Positions 36,782 to 44,827 of a stretch of 64,000 bases of DNA are shown here, piece after piece. A model generated the notes under the pieces. It did no database searches. It saw only the letters and a list, made by a program, of their open reading frames with translations, and was not told where the DNA came from. The stretch spans positions 124,001 through 188,000 of the forward strand of contig DAOUGQ010000007.1 of the NCBI GenBank assembly GCA_034429195.1, written 5' to 3'. Every line of letters begins with the position of its first letter. Positions within the stretch are counted from its first letter, which is position 1. The translations under genes and the position numbers were made by a program. Source of the stretch: UBA4782 sp034429195. Lineage in GTDB: Bacteria; Chloroflexota; Anaerolineae; Anaerolineales; Anaerolineaceae.

Positions 36782-38755
36782 TTATTCCACACGTACTACA
36801 ATAGCACTAACGTTATCTTCACCTCCAGCTTGTAAAGCTGCCTGAATCAAAGCATCGCAGGCAGACTGTGGGCTAGGCGCATGTTCAAGAATAGCCTGAA
36901 TCGATTCATCACGTACCATTTCCCATAAACCATCCGAACAAAGCAATAAAAGATCACCTGCCGATAAAACCTGAGGGAAAGCATCTACCTCAAGATCTTC
37001 TTTATCGCCCAAAGTACGATACACCTGATTTCGCTGGGGATGACTGCGCGCCTCTTCAGGGGTGATTAAACCAGCAGAAACCAGGCTGGCAACCAGTGAA
37101 TGATCTTTCGTAATCTGTTGTAACTTGCCATTACGGAAAACATAAGTGCGGCTGTCACCCACATTAACAACAATGGCTGAATTACCAATAATAAGTGCTG
37201 CTGTCAAAGTTGTACCACGATCATTTCCTGAAGTAGCTGATTTTCGTGCTTTCACCAGGAGAGAGTTTGCCTGCTTTACTGCATTTATCAGAATTTCTGA
37301 AGCACTCATTGCCTGCCCCAGGAATCGGGTTGATCCTTTCAAAGAAGGTACCGACTGAAGCTGATGGATCTTATCCATGATGGTCTGCGTTACCAGTTTA
37401 CTGGCACGTTCTCCAGCCTCATGACCACCCATGCCATCTGCCACAATGTACAATCCTGTTTGGGCTTCACCAGGTTTCTGTTCCACCGCAAAAGAGTATG
37501 TGCCAATAAAATCTTCGTTATGCTCTCTCACCTTTCCATCATGAGTAGCATAGCCAGCCGATTGGCGCAATCCACGTCCAAGATTTTGTGAAACAGGGGT
37601 GGGATGCAGATTATCAAGAAATGCCTGAACTTGTGCATATCGGTTGGCACGTGCCTGCTCGATGGCTTTTTGCAATCCTACTGGCGCATCCGTGGCTGAC
37701 GATCTCAATTCATGTCCAGTAGTCAGGTAATAAAGAATCCGCGCAAGGATGCGAATATCCTTTTGCTGGAGAGAATCAAGTCTGGAAGGATAACGGGTTT
37801 GTAAACACCCTGTCAGGTCTGTTATAAAAATGTTCTGGGAATGGGTGATCAAAATAGAATAGCGGGGATCTGCTGATTCATCACCAAACAATGCTAACTT
37901 CTGGTTATGAATGGATTGAACGATCTTTCCTAGCTTTGTGATCATCTCGATAGCCAGGTCTTCAGGTTGGGGAACCGCCAGCCATGCTAAAGGTTGCCAG
38001 CCATCTGTAAGCAATTCCATCACAAGGAACTGCTGGTCGTTTTGGTCGAACAGATATTGATAGGGTAAAAACCCCCGCATTCCCGTCTTACTGAGATCCA
38101 CCAGCCATTTTCGTCCCGGCTCATCTTCTGGCAGGTAGCTGGGAGATGAATGGCGGATTAAATACTCGGTAAAAGGTTCTCCACAAACCGGGCAATCATG
38201 GCTGTCGCGCATGGAAAATGTACCCTTACATTTTCCACAGATCGTACTGCGTGCTCGATAGTACACCACGTAAGGGTAATGTGGATTGGTTATGGTTTCA
38301 AGAATTCGGAAATAACCGATACTGTCGCCTGGTGAACGTGGGTTTACTGGTTTGGGCAGCCCGCTAGAAGCGGGCTGCTTTAGAGCTTGGGGTTGTTCAG
38401 AAGATAATGCCTGGCTGATCGCAGAAGCGATGGGAGAGACGAATTCTTTATCCAGCCTGGTCATAAAACCTGAAAAAGTCGAACCACCTGTCCGTGAAGG
38501 TACAACAGGTTTTGACGATGGCGCAGAAATTGGGCGAGATTGTGGGGAGACGGGGATCGCATCAGGTTTAGGTAACGATGACTGGGATACAGGTTGACTG
38601 GTAAGGTTCGGTGATGATGTGGGTGGAGAATTTACTGCAGGTGTGTTGAAGGCGTTTGCAGAACCTTGGGGCAGCAAAACTTCTCCACATTTTGCGCAGA
38701 ATTTCGCACCTGTTCGATTGCTCGAACCACATTTTGGGCAGGCTTGTTCGTCCAT
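36782..38755 (-). CDS. Zinc ribbon-pseudokinase-PP2C phosphatase fusion
   Basis: 657 residues. N-terminal zinc ribbon (CPKCGSSNRTGAKFCAKCG), then a Ser/Pro-rich linker (30-135). Residues of about 145-385 follow a kinase-like layout but lack the glycine loop, HRD and DFG. A second zinc ribbon (CGKCKGTFSMRDSHDCPVCG) is inserted in the N-lobe. The C-terminus (about 395-657) is an intact PP2C Ser/Thr phosphatase: NEDFIG, VADGMGGHEAGE, VGDSRTYV, CSDGLWEMV and GGEDNVSAIVV supply the metal-binding Asp residues. The natural target would be the kinases and FHA proteins around it, by analogy with PstP/Stp1. The pseudokinase may be a docking or allosteric domain. The gene at 50421 has the same architecture. 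Confidence 0.9.
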   Translation of the reverse strand: MDEQACPKCGSSNRTGAKFCAKCGEVLLPQGSANAFNTPAVNSPPTSSPNLTSQPVSQSSLPKPDAIPVSPQSRPISAPSSKPVVPSRTGGSTFSGFMTRLDKEFVSPIASAISQALSSEQPQALKQPASSGLPKPVNPRSPGDSIGYFRILETITNPHYPYVVYYRARSTICGKCKGTFSMRDSHDCPVCGEPFTEYLIRHSSPSYLPEDEPGRKWLVDLSKTGMRGFLPYQYLFDQNDQQFLVMELLTDGWQPLAWLAVPQPEDLAIEMITKLGKIVQSIHNQKLALFGDESADPRYSILITHSQNIFITDLTGCLQTRYPSRLDSLQQKDIRILARILYYLTTGHELRSSATDAPVGLQKAIEQARANRYAQVQAFLDNLHPTPVSQNLGRGLRQSAGYATHDGKVREHNEDFIGTYSFAVEQKPGEAQTGLYIVADGMGGHEAGERASKLVTQTIMDKIHQLQSVPSLKGSTRFLGQAMSASEILINAVKQANSLLVKARKSATSGNDRGTTLTAALIIGNSAIVVNVGDSRTYVFRNGKLQQITKDHSLVASLVSAGLITPEEARSHPQRNQVYRTLGDKEDLEVDAFPQVLSAGDLLLLCSDGLWEMVRDESIQAILEHAPSPQSACDALIQAALQAGGEDNVSAIVVRVE

Positions 38756-38776
38756 ACTTTACACCAGTTTTTAAAA

Positions 38777-40579
38777 TTAAGTCAAACTCATCAGATAGAA
38801 AAGCAAGAAAACTATTGGTAAACATAATATTAACACTTCAATTAGTATAAAGCCAAATGCCAGCAGCCAACCCAGTACTCCCAGGATTATCGGAGGTTCG
38901 ATGACAATACTTACTGGAACCTCTGCAGTCCCTTGAAGTTTAGATACAACAATCACCCGGCTTTGATATACTTTTTCTATTGGAACGACCTGAAAATGAA
39001 GATTCAGATATCCCTTGAAGAAACCTGGTAACCGATTGAATGGTGATCCTGGTTTAATATGCCAACGAGTCCATTTGAGTTTTCGGCTATCGAAAGTAAG
39101 TTGAGCTTGACCAGGGCTTAACTCAGTTTGCATGGTCGTCGGTACTACCTGCACCCAATCATCCTGAGTATTCAGGTTCAAGTCAATACCAGGAGGGGCG
39201 AAAATGGTAACTGGTACGGGCGGTAGAGTCTGGTTGACAGCAAAGGTACCCAAATGAATGGGATTGGGTTGGAGGTAGATCGTTCTGGAGGGGAAAGAAG
39301 CAGGAGTTTTTTGAACAGCTCGCAGTGCTGCCTCGGGCTCAGGTACTCCACCCATAGGGATAGGTTGCGGTACTGCCTGAGGAGATAATGCAGACAATAA
39401 TTCTTGTTTCAAATCCAGAGCTGATTGCGGGCGTTTTGTTGGATTGGGTTCTACCGCCCGGCTGATAGCTTTTTCAATTTCTGGACTTATGGCAGAATTA
39501 ATAGACCGTACAGGGGGAAATACAAATGGAGTGAGGGAAGGTTCGCGATTGGTCAGCAACTCATGTAATAAAGCGCCTAACGAATAGATATCTGTGGTTG
39601 GATTTGTTTGATCGATGCTGCTCAATATTTCAGGTGCCAGATACCCTTCGGTGCCAAACCGTACGGTATCTCCTTTTTTTCCGGGTTTATAAAAACGAGC
39701 GATACCAAAGTCGATTAATTTAATATTGCCTGTTTTTGTTTCTTCCATCACATTCGATGGTTTTAAGTCACGATAAATGATGGGGGGATTCTTTGAATGA
39801 AGATAATGCAATACATCACAAATCTGACAAGCCCATTTGATCACCCGCTCCTGTGGAAGAAAAGTACCTTGTTTTATATTTTCAAGGATCTTTTCAAGGG
39901 TTTGTCCTTCAATATACTCCATCACGAAGTAAGGGCGTCCCATCTCTTCAAAATATTCTTCCGTTGCAGGTAGATTGGGATGTTTACTCTGGTGAAGAAT
40001 ATCGAATTCTCGCTTGAATGATTCTTCAAGGTTCGCGCGAATGGTGTCCCGTTTTGATGGGGTGAGCGAATCCAGCATAGCATAACTCATTTCTTTAATC
40101 GCCCAACGCATTCCGGGTTTCTTTGTGTCTGCAGCCAGATAGATGGCACCCATTCCACCCTGTGCAATTCGTTTAATGATGTAATAACGCTCTTTCAGCA
40201 ATACTCGGGCAGGGAGCCTGCCTGTTTCGTAAGGATGATCGATTTTATTACCACTGAGCATGCTGCCACAATGCGCACAATATACAGACTGCGGACGATT
40301 AGCCCGTTTACACTGAGGACAGGCATTCCCAGAAATTGGTTTGCCACAATGAATACAGATCTTTGCATTTTCAGGTGAGGTGGTACCACAGTGAATACAT
40401 TTCAAACCACCCGGATTGGCTTGCAAGTCTTTTCCGCAATTACTACAAAAACGGGCTATCGAACGCTGTTCTTTTCCACAGTGCGGGCATTTGCGCGGAG
40501 AAGTTGTGATGGCAGTTCCGCATTTCGGGCAAAAGCGTGCATTGGATCGTAATAATGTATTGCAGTTGGGGCATTCCAT
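38777..40579 (-). CDS. Ser/Thr kinase with a long N-terminal zinc-ribbon array and C-terminal membrane anchor
   Basis: 600 residues. The first 120 residues hold about five zinc-ribbon units (CPNCNTLLRSNARFCPKCG, CPHCGKEQRSIARFCSNCG, CIHCG...CIHCG, CPQC...CAHCG). Kinase about 133-390: AQGGMGAIYLAAD, WAIKEMSYA, IYRDLKPSNVM, LIDFGIARFYK and GTEGYLAPEIL. The catalytic loop is YRD and the APE motif is canonical, unlike the PEQ of the receptor kinases. A beta-rich domain of unknown type (about 425-560) precedes terminal hydrophobic segments (565-600). Having the most zinc ribbons of any protein here, it could be central in assembling tagged partners. Stop and start gaps to both neighbours are under 30 nt. 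Confidence 0.9.
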   Translation of the reverse strand: MECPNCNTLLRSNARFCPKCGTAITTSPRKCPHCGKEQRSIARFCSNCGKDLQANPGGLKCIHCGTTSPENAKICIHCGKPISGNACPQCKRANRPQSVYCAHCGSMLSGNKIDHPYETGRLPARVLLKERYYIIKRIAQGGMGAIYLAADTKKPGMRWAIKEMSYAMLDSLTPSKRDTIRANLEESFKREFDILHQSKHPNLPATEEYFEEMGRPYFVMEYIEGQTLEKILENIKQGTFLPQERVIKWACQICDVLHYLHSKNPPIIYRDLKPSNVMEETKTGNIKLIDFGIARFYKPGKKGDTVRFGTEGYLAPEILSSIDQTNPTTDIYSLGALLHELLTNREPSLTPFVFPPVRSINSAISPEIEKAISRAVEPNPTKRPQSALDLKQELLSALSPQAVPQPIPMGGVPEPEAALRAVQKTPASFPSRTIYLQPNPIHLGTFAVNQTLPPVPVTIFAPPGIDLNLNTQDDWVQVVPTTMQTELSPGQAQLTFDSRKLKWTRWHIKPGSPFNRLPGFFKGYLNLHFQVVPIEKVYQSRVIVVSKLQGTAEVPVSIVIEPPIILGVLGWLLAFGFILIEVLILCLPIVFLLFYLMSLT

Positions 40580-40605
40580 AGCATCTCTCGATTGAATCTT
40601 TAAGA

Positions 40606-41988
40606 TCAGTCCGCCAGCCTGCGGGTTATCTTGCGGGTGTCATAACGAAGTCGTTTGGTCACTTCAGGATTCAAGCTTCCTTGCTGTTCTAATATATTTG
40701 CCTGCAGAAGCATGGTATTTCCTAATTCGAGCTCTCCCATATCGAGCAAGCGTGTGGCTGCCTGACGTAGTTTTTGAGTTGCGCTCCCAGCATTCCCCTG
40801 GTTTGCTTCTTTTAATGCAAGCGTGCCCAACTCTACGGCATGCACTTTATCTATCAACCTGGCTATCCTATCGTTCGAGTGTCCTGCACTATATGGATTC
40901 ATGGAAAATACTACATCATCCCGCACAATCAGACGGGGTTTCTTTGAATCCGGGTTGTCACAGGTAAGTAGCATTTGTGCGCCTCGAAAATCTCCTGTAC
41001 CCCAACCGGGAAGTTGCAGTTCCAGCAGGATTGAAGGTGGATCGGTGGGATCGAAATCTCCCAGATAGAAAGAATAATTCCCAGCATCATTTGGTCCTGG
41101 ATCAAACTCACTTAAACTGGGCAGGATATGATATGCGTGAATAAGCTCCACCCCGGGTGTCAGTTTTATCTTTACTTCCATATTCCGATAATGTACCGAA
41201 AGCGCTGAACCAAGCTCTCTGGTAAAGGCGTCCATTACCTGTTCTGGTTTCTCAATGAAATAGGAATGCCCTCCAGTGCTATCAGCCAGCGGAATTAGGA
41301 GTTCTTCATTGAACTCATTTCCCATTCCCATGGTAGTAAGCGTAATACCTGCTTTTTGGGCTATTTTTGCCTGCTTATAACATTGAGAGGCATTCTTTGT
41401 ATATCCATCTGTAAGCACAACCATCCGTTTAGCTGCACCAGACACCAGAGAAAGCTGGAACTGACCCAGAGCTTTTTCCATGGCAGGTGCCATTTCCGTT
41501 TCGTTTCCCAACGAAAGGAAATCTAATTGGTTGGCTGCCTGGCTTAAGCGATGCCGTTCTTTTCCAGAAGTAGTAGGGATGATAATCTGACTCTGCTGAG
41601 CAAAAGCGATCAGAGAAAAATAATCGATCGCACGAATACGGTCACTGATCACCCGAAGAGCTTCTGCCACATAATCAATGCGTCGGGGAAGATTGCCCAG
41701 CTGTTCGGCAGACATATTCTGGATTTTCCAGGCTGGTACCCCATCTGTTACCACCTCAACGATATTTCCACTCTTTGCCAGATCTTTGAATTGTGCGTTA
41801 GATACCATCAGAATACGCATCGAATCACTGCAGTCGATAACCAGGCTGATGTCCATTGGCAGTGGTTGGCTGGTGGATTTTCCACCAATTTCAATCAATA
41901 CATGCACTCTACAACTCTGCCCGGTGACAGGGAGAACAGAATGAGAAAGAGTATGGTGGAGTGTCAGGTTCATACTAATCGTATCCAC
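40606..41988 (-). CDS. Cytoplasmic VWA-domain protein with C-terminal helical region
   Basis: 460 residues if GTG 41988 is used, which overlaps the TAG of the upstream gene (TAGTG). An in-frame ATG at 41973 is an alternative. VWA domain about 40-255: MIDAS DCSDSM in place of the usual DRSGSM but with the DxSxS ligands kept, NETEMAPAM and VLTDGYTKN. A MIDAS-following insertion (about 55-90) is unique to this copy. A beta middle and a helical end (ALKEANQGNAGSATQKLRQA and ANILEQQGSLNPEVTKRLRY) match the paralogues at 35485 and 48976. No export signal. Coupling to the DA1-like gene suggests joint production. Confidence 0.88.
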   Translation of the reverse strand: MDTISMNLTLHHTLSHSVLPVTGQSCRVHVLIEIGGKSTSQPLPMDISLVIDCSDSMRILMVSNAQFKDLAKSGNIVEVVTDGVPAWKIQNMSAEQLGNLPRRIDYVAEALRVISDRIRAIDYFSLIAFAQQSQIIIPTTSGKERHRLSQAANQLDFLSLGNETEMAPAMEKALGQFQLSLVSGAAKRMVVLTDGYTKNASQCYKQAKIAQKAGITLTTMGMGNEFNEELLIPLADSTGGHSYFIEKPEQVMDAFTRELGSALSVHYRNMEVKIKLTPGVELIHAYHILPSLSEFDPGPNDAGNYSFYLGDFDPTDPPSILLELQLPGWGTGDFRGAQMLLTCDNPDSKKPRLIVRDDVVFSMNPYSAGHSNDRIARLIDKVHAVELGTLALKEANQGNAGSATQKLRQAATRLLDMGELELGNTMLLQANILEQQGSLNPEVTKRLRYDTRKITRRLAD

Positions 41989-42872
41989 TATTCCGATTGA
42001 CGGCAGGCTTCAAGAACAGCAGAACTGCCTGCCCGTTTTTCAAGATCCAATGCCCATCGCAATCCTTGACCATAAATATCCGTTCGAGATACCATAGCAG
42101 AAGACTGCATCCGTTCACCCAATGCTTCCAGTACCTTCCAGGCTGCCCATTCAGCAGTACCTTCTCGTATAAGGGTGTTGTGTAATAAGGGACAGTTTTC
42201 TCCCTGCCAGGCATGGGTCATTTCATGTGTGCAAACCTGGATGAAAAGTAACCGGGGTAATCCGGTTTGGATATAGATACCGCGTTTTATCCCGCGCCTG
42301 GCGTAAATTCCCAACGTCCTTTCCGGGGGTTCCAATAATGCGGTATTTTGTACTTCCATGACTTGAGCCAGTTGGTTCCGGTCAACCAGCGATAAACTGG
42401 TGGGCACATTGAGGGAAATATGAAATAACTGCTCCATCCAGCGAGTCACATCCCCGTACAACATCTGGGCTTCCTCAGGGGTGTTGATCGTAGTGGCGAA
42501 ACACCTATCACAATACTGTCTACCATCCGATAACTGCCAGCGTTTTTCGGAAAAGGGCTGCCCGCAGATATCACAGGTGGGAGGCTCGATGCTGCATGCC
42601 TGGCAGTAAGGTATCTGACCATTGATGGAATAATACCGGGGAGTAAGGATCGGTTTTCCACACCCCAGACAATGAAGCAAATTCTGTTGGCAGGTAGTGC
42701 AGACAGGCTGGCTTCCGCCAGCCATGGGAATGCCACAGATCTGGCATCTTGGTTTGTGGGTTACGCAATCATGGCAAACGCGAAGAGTCTGACCCGGTTG
42801 CCATCGGTCATGGTGATAAAGATAGGGCTTGACTTCTATCTTCTTTCCACATAAATGGCAGAAATCACTCAT
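41988..42872 (-). CDS. LIM-like zinc-finger protein with DA1-like metallopeptidase domain
   Basis: 294 residues from ATG 42872 (an earlier ATG at 42884 is possible; GGAAAGG lies between). The N-terminal 125 residues hold many Cys pairs and His (CHLCGKK, CHDCVTH, CQICGIP, CTTCQQN, CLGCGKP, CQAC, CDICGQP, CDRC) spaced like LIM or double zinc fingers. The C-terminal half has HEMTHAW near residue 212 with a downstream EGTAEWAAW glutamate. That matches the DA1-like (PF12315-type) peptidase, whose plant members DA1/DAR are ubiquitin-activated LIM peptidases with HEMMHAW. No signal peptide, so cytoplasmic. It could process zinc-ribbon partners of the locus (inference). Confidence 0.85.
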   Translation of the reverse strand: MSDFCHLCGKKIEVKPYLYHHDRWQPGQTLRVCHDCVTHKPRCQICGIPMAGGSQPVCTTCQQNLLHCLGCGKPILTPRYYSINGQIPYCQACSIEPPTCDICGQPFSEKRWQLSDGRQYCDRCFATTINTPEEAQMLYGDVTRWMEQLFHISLNVPTSLSLVDRNQLAQVMEVQNTALLEPPERTLGIYARRGIKRGIYIQTGLPRLLFIQVCTHEMTHAWQGENCPLLHNTLIREGTAEWAAWKVLEALGERMQSSAMVSRTDIYGQGLRWALDLEKRAGSSAVLEACRQSE

Positions 42873-42895
42873 GAGCCTTTCCATTTCTTTTTATA

Positions 42896-43960
42896 TTAGC
42901 TATCTTCTACTTTTTTCCCGCATGTTGGGCAATAGAGCATACTGGAATTAAGAGGCATGTGACAATACCGGCAGCGTTTTACCTGTGGGTGCGCTGGAAT
43001 GGGCTTTTGAGGATATTTACGCCGCAGTAAGGGTGGGGTGGAAAGGATCGTCAACAAAACAGGCATCGCTTCACACTCTGAAGAAGAAAGCAATACTTGA
43101 CAATGCCATTCTCCTCCAGGCATCGATGCACCCCATACGATGGGTGATCTGTCGCTCGAATGGTCCAAAGCCATATGGTGTTGTCCATCTTCAATATGCA
43201 GGTGAATCCGGGCATTCCCTTCCCAACCCAACATCACCAGCGCATTTTGTTCAGTTGGAAGTGAAAAGGAGATTGGATCAGGTGCTGCATTTTCCATCAA
43301 CATAAATACCCGTTGAGTCACAATTTCTGCACGTTCAAGGTTTTGTCTTTCCCGCACTTGTTTTTGCAATAATTGAGTTTGACCACTGCTTATCAAGTAA
43401 GAAAATAATTTGTCTTGCTGTTTATCATCTAGCCAACCCAGAGGAAGACCCCAAAAGATCACGAACCCCTTTTCGATTGGAAAAGAAAATGCTGCAAGCA
43501 GGTCATCTTGCCCCTGAACTTGAACAATGGGATTCATATCTGGTTGTTTTTGAAAAAGCAGAGCAGTTCCACAAGATTGACTTTCTATCAATCCAACCCC
43601 AACCTGATCTGTAAACAATGGGCTTCCAGTTATCAAAGAAGCTTTCTCAATTTGGATCGATTTACTTTCCTGGAATTTATCGGAAAATGTATCGGTGAAA
43701 AACCCTGAAGGATCATCTACATCAATAAAACAACCACCATTTTTTACATAAGCCCGAACCTGATCACCAAAGCATTGGATATTCTCTGGTGACATATTCG
43801 AGAATGGAAAAGAGATCACCAGGTTTTTATTATTACACACACTGGGATTATTAAGCAGCTCTCCCCATGGAGAAAGCTCGACTTTCAGGTATGGAAACAG
43901 ACGGTTTAACCGATTGAATACCTCCAGAGGATTGGCGCTAATAATCCATATTGACTGCAT
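42896..43960 (-). CDS. Unknown protein with glutaminase-like N-terminus and C-terminal zinc ribbon
   Basis: 354 residues from ATG 43960, which shares an A with the TAA of the PP2C gene (TAATG) and follows AGGA by seven bases. The N-terminal 200 residues read as a Rossmann-like alpha/beta domain (SIWIISANP, LVISFPFSNM, VRAYVKNGGCFIDVDDP, FVIFWGLPLGWLD), reminiscent of class I glutaminase/ThuA-like folds but without a visible catalytic Cys-His-Glu triad. A beta-rich middle follows, and the last 30 residues are a zinc ribbon (CRYCHMPLNSSMLYCPTCG). No membrane helix. Unlike other members, its ribbon is at the C-terminus of a soluble non-kinase protein. I do not recognise a specific family. Confidence 0.65.
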   Translation of the reverse strand: MQSIWIISANPLEVFNRLNRLFPYLKVELSPWGELLNNPSVCNNKNLVISFPFSNMSPENIQCFGDQVRAYVKNGGCFIDVDDPSGFFTDTFSDKFQESKSIQIEKASLITGSPLFTDQVGVGLIESQSCGTALLFQKQPDMNPIVQVQGQDDLLAAFSFPIEKGFVIFWGLPLGWLDDKQQDKLFSYLISSGQTQLLQKQVRERQNLERAEIVTQRVFMLMENAAPDPISFSLPTEQNALVMLGWEGNARIHLHIEDGQHHMALDHSSDRSPIVWGASMPGGEWHCQVLLSSSECEAMPVLLTILSTPPLLRRKYPQKPIPAHPQVKRCRYCHMPLNSSMLYCPTCGKKVEDS

Positions 43961-44790
43961 TATTTCATCCTGCATAAGACAACACTGATGTTGTCCTCAC
44001 CACCTGCAGCGTTTGCTGCATCCAACAGCTGATCAGCTACCTGATCCAAGACGGTGACGGATTGGATGATAGCCAGCATTTGTTCATCTCGCACCATTTC
44101 CCACAGCCCATCGGAGCACAGCAGAAGAATATCACCCGGGTGGAACATTTCATGAAAAATGTCTACTTTTATATCATCTTTTTGTCCCAAAGAGCGGTAA
44201 ACAACATTCCGCTGCGGGTGGGTGTACATATCTTCTGGTTTAATTTGTCCCGATGCCACCAAAGTTGCTACCAGCGAATGATCATTAGTTACCTGATGTA
44301 TCTCATTTTTTCGAATCAGGTAAGTCCGGCTGTCACCTACATTAGCGATGATTGCTGTATTTCCTTTTACCATAGCTAGTGTAAGGGTTGCACCTGCATC
44401 CGCTGCCTGATCAGGCTTATGGTATGCGTAGGAACGTACTACCTGGTTTGCACGAATGACCGCATTTCGTACTCGTTCTTCCATAGCATTTGCGGGAAGG
44501 CGATAGGTTGGCAGGATACCATTCACCGCATTTTGAATTTCAGCTTCAGTCAATCGTACCGTATTACGTGGGTCAGGATCAATGAAAAGATCCGCCAGTT
44601 CGCGGCGAATTGTTTCCACCGCCCAATGGCTGGCAACTTCACCGCCCATCGTGCCACCCATGCCATCAGAGACAATAAATAGACCAACAGGCTCACCTTC
44701 AGATGGGTTGAAGACTTGCTGCCAGGCGCGGTCTTCGTTCATGTCTCGTACCAACCCCCTATCGGTTTTTGCAACTGCTGAAAGTTTCAT
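43960..44790 (-). CDS. PP2C-family Ser/Thr protein phosphatase (Stp1/PstP type)
   Basis: 276 residues from ATG 44790; a TTG at 44805 is in frame, but GAGGGA is better placed for the ATG. It is a stand-alone PP2C catalytic domain: TDRGLVRDMNEDRAW, VSDGMGGTMGGE, ANVGDSRTYLI, HSLVATLVASGQI, CSDGLWEMV and GGEDNISVVLC give all metal-binding Asp positions. The usual role is to reverse Ser/Thr kinase signalling. It is the only PP2C here without zinc ribbon or pseudokinase. It lies 37 nt downstream of the FHA-ABC transporter and overlaps the next gene, a coupled trio whose transporter is a plausible substrate. Confidence 0.95.
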   Translation of the reverse strand: MKLSAVAKTDRGLVRDMNEDRAWQQVFNPSEGEPVGLFIVSDGMGGTMGGEVASHWAVETIRRELADLFIDPDPRNTVRLTEAEIQNAVNGILPTYRLPANAMEERVRNAVIRANQVVRSYAYHKPDQAADAGATLTLAMVKGNTAIIANVGDSRTYLIRKNEIHQVTNDHSLVATLVASGQIKPEDMYTHPQRNVVYRSLGQKDDIKVDIFHEMFHPGDILLLCSDGLWEMVRDEQMLAIIQSVTVLDQVADQLLDAANAAGGEDNISVVLCRMK

Positions 44791-44827
44791 CTTCCATTCC
44801 CTCAAAAATAAAATGCAGCAGTCCAGG

